From positions 7,470,001 to 7,534,000 of the forward strand of contig CAMRHE010000063.1 of NCBI GenBank assembly GCA_947044405.1: a stretch of DNA of 64,000 bases. Reading direction: 5' to 3'. The first letter of the stretch is position 1. Each line of letters starts with the position of its first letter. Shown here one piece after another: positions 58,613 to 64,000 of the stretch. This DNA is from Leptodactylus fallax. Lineage: Eukaryota; Chordata; Amphibia; Anura; Leptodactylidae. The notes under the pieces are model-generated. The model was not told the DNA's origin. It saw nothing but the letters and a program-made list of their open reading frames with translations, and searched no databases. The position numbers and the translations under genes are program-made.

Positions 58613-59369
58613 CACATGCACACAACTGTGGGCATGTGCCCAGTCTGTGGTTGCACAGCATGGACAGCACAGGAGTGTGTCACCCATACCTCCATGGACC
58701 TATTCACTTCTTTTAGTGAGCCCAGGTTGCAAAACAGACAAGTATAGGACTTTTTCTTAGTTTTGCCTCGGGCTCATAGCCCCATGTGTATGGGGCCATT
58801 ACAATATAATGGGTCAGGGTGCTAGCTGTGAAAAACACAACCAGCAAGCCGACAATGCACATGGAGTGGATGGAGCCTTAGACCGTGTAGTCAAAACATA
58901 TATCCTCTAATGGAGGTGAATGACTTGGAAATTTTGGTAAAGTAAATATTTAAATAAAAAAAATCCTGTTCATGTCTTCACCCATAGTAATATCCAAGAT
59001 AATGTACCAGGAGAGCAACGTTTACTTAATTCTTAATATTCCAAGTCATTTTCTGGCACTACATGTCAGGGACACTGGTACTGTATGTCTACTGTTCTGT
59101 GGAAATGTGGCTATCACTCATATCCAGGATGCTATAAAACTGTCCAGGGCCGTGTGGGAGTCAAAAGAACTTTTAGGATATCCTTATGTCTGGGTCTGCT
59201 CACAGCGCATTGGTATAAAGTTTCAAGTCAGAAACACAGATACTAGATTTATCTGCGGATTCAACATGTAAAAATCTGTGGAGAAAATAGCAAAATAATT
59301 TTTCCTCCTGTGCTAAAACTTTTTCATTTATTTCATGACCGAGGTCTACAAAGCTGATCAAATGATATA

Positions 59370-59437
59370 TCTATCTAATCTATTATACATCTATGTATCT
59401 ATCTATGTATCTCATATCTGTCTCCTCTATCTATCCC

Positions 59438-59480
<43 letters not shown>

Positions 59481-59760
59481 GCAATACAATGAATAACCGC
59501 ACCAGTAAAATATGCACATAAATATGGGTGCTCACCACTGGGAAAAGGTAGTATCCCGTTCAAAACAAATTGTAAAAAACAGGCAGCACTCCATATTAAA
59601 GTGAAGAAAAAAGTGGGTTTATTGCCCCATGCGACGTTTCGGCTCTATAGTGAGCCTGTATCAAGCTTGATACAGGCTCACTATAGAGCCGAAAAGTCGC
59701 ATGGGGCAATAAACCCACTTTTTTTTCTTCACTTTACTATGGAGTGCTGCCTGTTTTTTA

Positions 59761-59813
<53 letters not shown>

Positions 59814-59824
59814 ACTACTATGTC

Positions 59825-59868
<44 letters not shown>

Positions 59869-60053
59869 CCTAATCTATTTATAAATCTTTCTTTTCTATC
59901 TATATATGTATCTATCTTTCTGTCACTTTCTATCTATCCATCTTTATTTTGTTCTTTCTTTCTGTTATATGTCTGTCTTTCTCATATCTGTCTTAGGTTC
60001 TGTGTCTGTCTGTTTCTTTATTTCTCACATCTATCCTATCTATTTCATATCAT

Positions 60054-60086
<33 letters not shown>

Positions 60087-60087
60087 G

Positions 60088-60122
<35 letters not shown>

Positions 60123-60300
60123 TCTATCTATCTATTTATCATCTGCCTGTCTTTCTGTCTATCCATCTATCTTATATCTCTTTCTCTCTATCTATTGGTC
60201 TCATGTCTGTCTATCCTATCCAACTCTCTATCTCTCTCCCTCTCATCTGTCGTTCTCTTATCTCTTTGTCTATCTGTCTATCTCAATTTGCTACATATTC
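59370..60300. repeat. (TATC)n tetranucleotide arrays with an embedded palindrome
   Basis: Perfect TATC runs lie at about 59436-59479, 59761-59811, 59828-59868 and 60054-60121, joined by degenerate TCTATC-rich sequence. Leucine-, serine- and tyrosine-rich open frames (up to 144 residues) are translations of the microsatellite. Confidence 0.9.
59572..59761. repeat. 190-bp near-perfect palindrome, possibly Penelope-like termini
   Basis: GTAAAAAACAGGCAGCACTC at the left is mirrored by GAGTGCTGCCTGTTTTTTAC. The centre is GTATCAAGC|TTGATAC at about 59665/59666. Each arm contains a GGCTC-ACTATA-GAGCC hairpin followed by GAAA, which resembles the stem II and GAAA block of hammerhead ribozymes carried by Penelope-like elements. 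The CTGATGA box is not preserved. The ribozyme reading is speculative. Confidence 0.6.
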
Positions 60301-60746
60301 CATACTAAAATCAGCTATATTTTGTAGCTGCAGTATTTGAGCAAATAATGGAGATCTATCTGTGAAGTAGCTTTTACATCGTCCTGTAAGTTAATGTCTA
60401 ACCTCATCTTTTGCTGCCTTTTGGACATTCTCAGCAAAAGGGAAGAGTTCCTGTTAACTATAAGAGTCCGGTTTTCCTACGAGACGTTGTCTTAAAAACG
60501 TAACCCTTTTTTCAGTAGGAACCCAGTGCTGTGATGAGCGGATCCACATGTGTCTGGTTTCTATAACCCCCGGTGAGAGGTTTGGGGCCACTAAACCCTC
60601 AGCATGTCATTATACAGATGGGATTTAGGGCTCCTAACCTGCCAATATCAATACCAGCTGTTTCCACATTCTACAGAATATGGATTGTATAATTTACTGA
60701 AGAGTCTAGGACTCATCTCCTCAGCTTCAGCAGAAGAAATCCAAGG

Positions 60747-61058
60747 GGTATTCTACCTCCTAAAGATAGGTCATCAATTAGATGTCATTGGGGGTTTGAC
60801 ACCCAGGACCCCTGCCATTCTGGGGCTACAGCACTCGTACCATAGAAGTGAAAAGTTTCGAGGCTGTAATAACATCACATGGCTGAAATGGATGGTGTGT
60901 CATGTAAACAGTGAAGGGATCATCGTGCTTGCAAAAGTGTCACAGACCCTTTAAACAGCTGATCGGCAGGGATCCCAGACATGGAACTCCCGCTGATCTC
61001 TTAGGGTGACCTATCTTGAGGATAGGTCATCAATAAAAGCAAATTGGACAACCCCTTT
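60747..61058. repeat. Foldback element with GATAGGTCATCAAT boxes
   Basis: AAGGGGTATTCTACCTCCTA and AGATAGGTCATCAATTAG at the left; GAGGATAGGTCATCAATA and GGACAACCCCTTTTAA at the right. Confidence 0.5.
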
Positions 61059-61133
61059 TAACTATGGCATTGAAATCTATTAATTATGCTGATGTGTTTT
61101 GAACTGCAAAATAGTAAAGGAGAGAGTTAGGTT

Positions 61134-61383
61134 ACATTGACACCAACACTGAAAAATACAGGGGTGAAAAATGGGCGTTTTGCATCCATTTTTATGGATC
61201 CCACATAGACTTTAGTCTATTGATGGATCCGTGAAGACAAAAACAGGACATGTCCTATTTTTTGACGGACTGTAAAATAGACTGCCAAAAAAACGGATAT
61301 GTGAATAGACACATTAAAATCAATGTGTTCTTAAAATGGCCGTCGCATGGCTGTTTTTGACATTCATGTGAATGAGGCCTTAG
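61134..61383. repeat. Foldback MITE, 'acacgacc' family
   Basis: TAGGTTACATTGACACCAAC is mirrored, with decay, by CATTCATGTGAATGAGGCCTTA. Confidence 0.5.
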
Positions 61384-61564
61384 GAAGAAAAAAATTAAAC
61401 CTACTTATTACAAAACTGTGGCTGTAATCTATAGGTTCATAAAAAAGTCACATCCTCAATTGTGGCCCCTTGAGAAAAGACAATACAGATGTTGTTATGA
61501 GACCTAACACGGTAATTGTGACGGGTTGTGTTTTTGTTGATGAGAAATTGAAAGGGGCAAGTAA

Positions 61565-61783
61565 GGCTGGGTTCACACCAGCGCTTGGTTTCCATTTGGG
61601 GATTCCGTCCTTGAATCCACTTGAAAAATGAGGAGAAAAAGTCCTGCAAGCAGAACTTTTCTCTCCGCATTTTTGGGCGGAAACCCGGCAGACGCCATTG
61701 TAGTATATTGGGTCAGCGGATTTCCACGGGTAACTGCTTTTTAAGGGGAACGAAAACCCAAGCACAGGTGTGAAACTAGACTC
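61565..61783. repeat. Foldback MITE, 'ggttcacactag' family
   Basis: GGCTGGGTTCACACCAGCGC is mirrored by GCACAGGTGTGAAACTAGA, with conserved CTTTTCTCTCCGCATTTTTG inside. Confidence 0.6.
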
Positions 61784-62001
61784 AAAAGTTTTTGCTTCTA
61801 ATGGTAAGTTGGTGTTTTGAAACCCAGTCTTGTATATTTTTTGGCGACTCTCCAACATGTACAAGACCACATTGGAAATTCCAAAGGTAAATCACAAGTA
61901 GTCGTCCCACCAGTACCAAGTGGTATGTTGTGACACAGGCTAATCTTTTTGGCTGGGGTTATGATGTAAAGGAACATAAACTCTCTGCACTTCAGTGTCC
62001 T

Positions 62002-62500
62002 TCAATTTCCTAGGTTCTTGACAAATCTGTCAGACGTATCAGTAAGTCTGATAAATATCTGAGTGGGATCAGAAATGATCCTTCTAAATCTAGTGAATTG
62101 TCGACGTGGTTGTGGTTCCTCTGTGACTAGTAAGTTGTTGTGGTCAGTGGCTTTGTTATATAGGTCGAATGGCCATCTGGCCCATTCTTGACTATAGTGT
62201 TGAGGACCCAAACCTAATGGATGTATGGATATGGATTCATCCTCAAACGCAATCCTATATGCATTTGCATGAGGGGACCATAGTGGAGCCCATGGCGGTA
62301 CCCTCTTTCTGAATGTAGAAGTTGTCACCAAAGAAGAAGAAGAAAAAATTCCTAGAGGGTGGTCCTCAATAGGGTCAAATAGAATTCCTGTTGTTCATAC
62401 AGTGGTAAAGACAGAAGACATGCATTGGCTCTAAAACCTTTTTTCACACTTGGTGGATGTATACAAGCTGTTCATGTCCGTGGTCAAAAGAATACTGTCC
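62002..62500 (-). pseudogene. Decayed Penelope-like reverse transcriptase fragment
   Basis: Three blocks in order on the minus strand, in shifted frames, match the reverse transcriptase of Penelope-like elements. ILLTTDMNSLYTS (around 62455-62490) corresponds to the family's LDV-SLYTS motif. FYIQKEGTAMGS (around 62285-62325) corresponds to the Q..GTAMG motif. FEDESISIHPL (within the 62002-62331 frame) corresponds to the following WE..I..HPL region. About 48 residues separate the first two, slightly fewer than usual. Frameshifts and stops (for example between the second and third blocks) show it is dead. The endonuclease region was not found. Confidence 0.7.
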
Positions 62501-62999
62501 CTGTACCTTGTTTAACATCTTTAATTTGTTGAGAAAGTCCAGTATGTGAAGAAGGAAGGAATGTGACTATTTAATAAGAGGTGTCAGGATTTTGTCTAGA
62601 CAATTAGCTGAGCAGGAAATAACAATATAAAGTGGAAAAACTATAAAATAATTGTGTGACCTAACCTACAGATGGGTCTCTTTTCATTCTGGAGAAGACT
62701 ATGGTTTGGCTAATATCCTTAGTTATGTTGCAATGTATGTTAAAGGGTTGGACATTGACTGATAGGGTAGCAACCTCCGTTAGGTGAGACTACAGAGACG
62801 GCTTTATTCCTTCAGGAGGACAGCTAATTTGTATACAATTTTTCCCATGGAGCATTGCCTGACCTGTAAGATTCCTACTTCAGCTAGCTGTCTTCACAAG
62901 GAGAACCTCTACTCTAATGACTTTAAGATCCCATGCTTCCGATATGGGGCCAAGTTTGCAGTGGAATGCACTCAGGTGACACTTGAAGTGACGTCCTTT

Positions 63000-63173
63000 T
63001 TTCATCCGAGTGTATTCCATGATGCATTCACCTCTATGGGGGCTTCCGATCCATTCTGTTCCGAAAACACGGATGATTATAAAGCAGGTTCTATCCTGTT
63101 CCATGTCCTCAAAACAGAATGGATTGGAATCCCCCATAGATGTGAATGCATCATGGGATGCACTTGGATGACG
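63000..63173. repeat. Foldback element, 74-bp arms
   Basis: CCATGATGCATTCACCTCTA and GATCCATTCTGTTC at the left face GAACAGAATGGATTGGAATC-like and ATGCATCATGGGATGCACTT at the right. The 184-residue frame at 62784-63338 runs through it and is not gene-like. Confidence 0.65.
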
Positions 63174-63248
63174 AGTACAATATGTAATTTTCAGAGAAAA
63201 TCAGATATTAATCAAAATCTTTATTTGGCCTTTTACTGTATCATTAGA

Positions 63249-63560
63249 GTTAAAGGGAGTCTAAAACCTCCTCCAAACATTTTCAGTTGTCAACACCACT
63301 TTACATTGACAGACATCATACCTTTGTTATCTATGTAACTTTTGTAGATTTGGAGAAAAACAGCTTTGAAGTCTTATGGGAATTGGTGCACTGGGGTCGG
63401 CCTTCAGTTCCCTGGGGCACTGCTCTTTTGGAATTTTAATGGATGTGCAATTTCAATAATGGTTCCATGGTCCTGGAAGTGGAGCTTCTTCTATCCAAGA
63501 GCTCCCTCTCCCCTCTGTGTTGGTGACATGATAAAGGGGAATAGCCATCTGGTTCCTTTT
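63249..63560. repeat. Truncated copy of the 32732-33190 MITE family
   Basis: TTAAAGGGAGTCTAAAACCTCC, TTTGTAGATTTGGAGAAAAAC and TTGGTGCACTG match the left half of the 459 bp element. The right half is not recognisable. Confidence 0.55.
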
Positions 63561-64000
63561 TGCCTTTGAACTAGTTGAGATAAAAGAAGGATGACTTCTG
63601 AACTGAACCAAAGAACCAGCCACCTTCATCACGCCACTGACCTAAAGAGGAGAGGAGGAAGATCTCTGCCTGTGTCAGAATGACAGCAAAAGCTCCAATT
63701 CAGGGACTGTGCGACTGGCTCGGAAAACGGCGACATCTGTAAAAATTTCACGATTAAAATTTGTTAGTTTCCAAACAAAAATTCAAAAACTATTAAAAAA
63801 CTGTGTTGTTGGACAAATGCTTTAACAGTTTGTGGATTCTTCTCTTTCTTCCTTTTCCATTATTGTCTTTCTCAAGCGAGTGCCTTTTACCCTTTCCACC
63901 AGCATGTGTTAACTCGCCGCTCTCTTTGAGTTGTTCCCTTATTGTGTCTTTGTTTCCGTTAACGAACGCTACAATGTCTTCAAGCTCAATGAGAGCAAAT
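63561..64000. other. Window end, no feature seen
   Basis: This sequence looks low-copy, with no recognised exon of ARHGAP42 or bounded element. Confidence 0.4.

Larger units (their letters stand above)
13941..64000 (+). other. ARHGAP42: ARHGAP42 intron 1 (continues beyond the window)
   Basis: No sequence encoding the next BAR-domain residues was recognised downstream to the window end, so everything from 13941 is read as intron 1. A very large first intron is usual for this gene in vertebrates. It is filled with transposable elements listed separately. Stretches without an entry (for example 13941-14650, 34310-35280, 41640-42350, 43810-44750, 45920-48690, 56900-58300) show no gene or clear repeat to me. 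A small unrecognised exon cannot be excluded. Confidence 0.7.

Noticed and set aside
59906..60340. 144-residue frame rich in Leu, Ser, Tyr and Ile
   Set aside because: It is a translation of the TATC microsatellite.
62784..63338. 184-residue + strand frame near the window end
   Set aside because: It runs through a foldback element and a truncated MITE. Composition is not gene-like and no family is recognised.

Overview
This window is vertebrate nuclear DNA, most likely from a frog or toad. One protein-coding exon of a host gene can be read: the first coding exon of ARHGAP42 (GRAF3, a BAR-PH-RhoGAP-SH3 protein), at 13781-13934 on the + strand, followed by a consensus splice donor. The anuran assignment is inference. 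It rests on the mix of Tc1-like transposons, many short inverted-repeat elements flanked by TTAA, hAT-type elements, L2-type LINE tails and a Penelope-like retroelement relic, several of which I recognise as typical of frog genomes. I cannot name the species.

Layout. Positions 1 to about 13100 are upstream intergenic DNA made mostly of transposable-element relics: degenerate GC-rich tandem repeats, a 2.07 kb hAT-like element, two L2-tailed short elements in opposite orientation, and a complete 1630 bp Tc1/mariner element at 11177-12806. That element has an uninterrupted 350-residue transposase with DD38E catalytic spacing. Positions 13100-13780 hold the likely promoter and 5' leader of ARHGAP42, with a CTCF-like motif, an ETS-like motif and two short upstream ORFs. 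From 13935 to the window end I read the sequence as ARHGAP42 intron 1; no second coding exon was recognised.

The intron carries a second Tc1-like element with an internal deletion (21965-23228), a roughly 600 bp palindrome (23234-23822), a third, older Tc1 relic split by a foldback element (42888-43806), and several 8-bp-duplication hAT elements. It also carries many TTAA-flanked foldback elements, some nested in each other. Tandem repeats include a striking 45-bp minisatellite of about 36 units (51551-53160) that is open on both strands. The last 5 kb hold tetranucleotide arrays around a 190 bp palindrome and a decayed Penelope-like reverse transcriptase.

Beyond ARHGAP42 and the transposases there is no set of cooperating genes. 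Most long open frames are by-products of repeats. No RNA genes, CRISPR arrays or prokaryotic-type operons were found, and I did not find a new multi-gene system. The most unusual items are the DD38E element whose terminal repeats include the end of its own gene, the coding-compatible minisatellite, and a tandem-repeat core shared by unrelated element frames.
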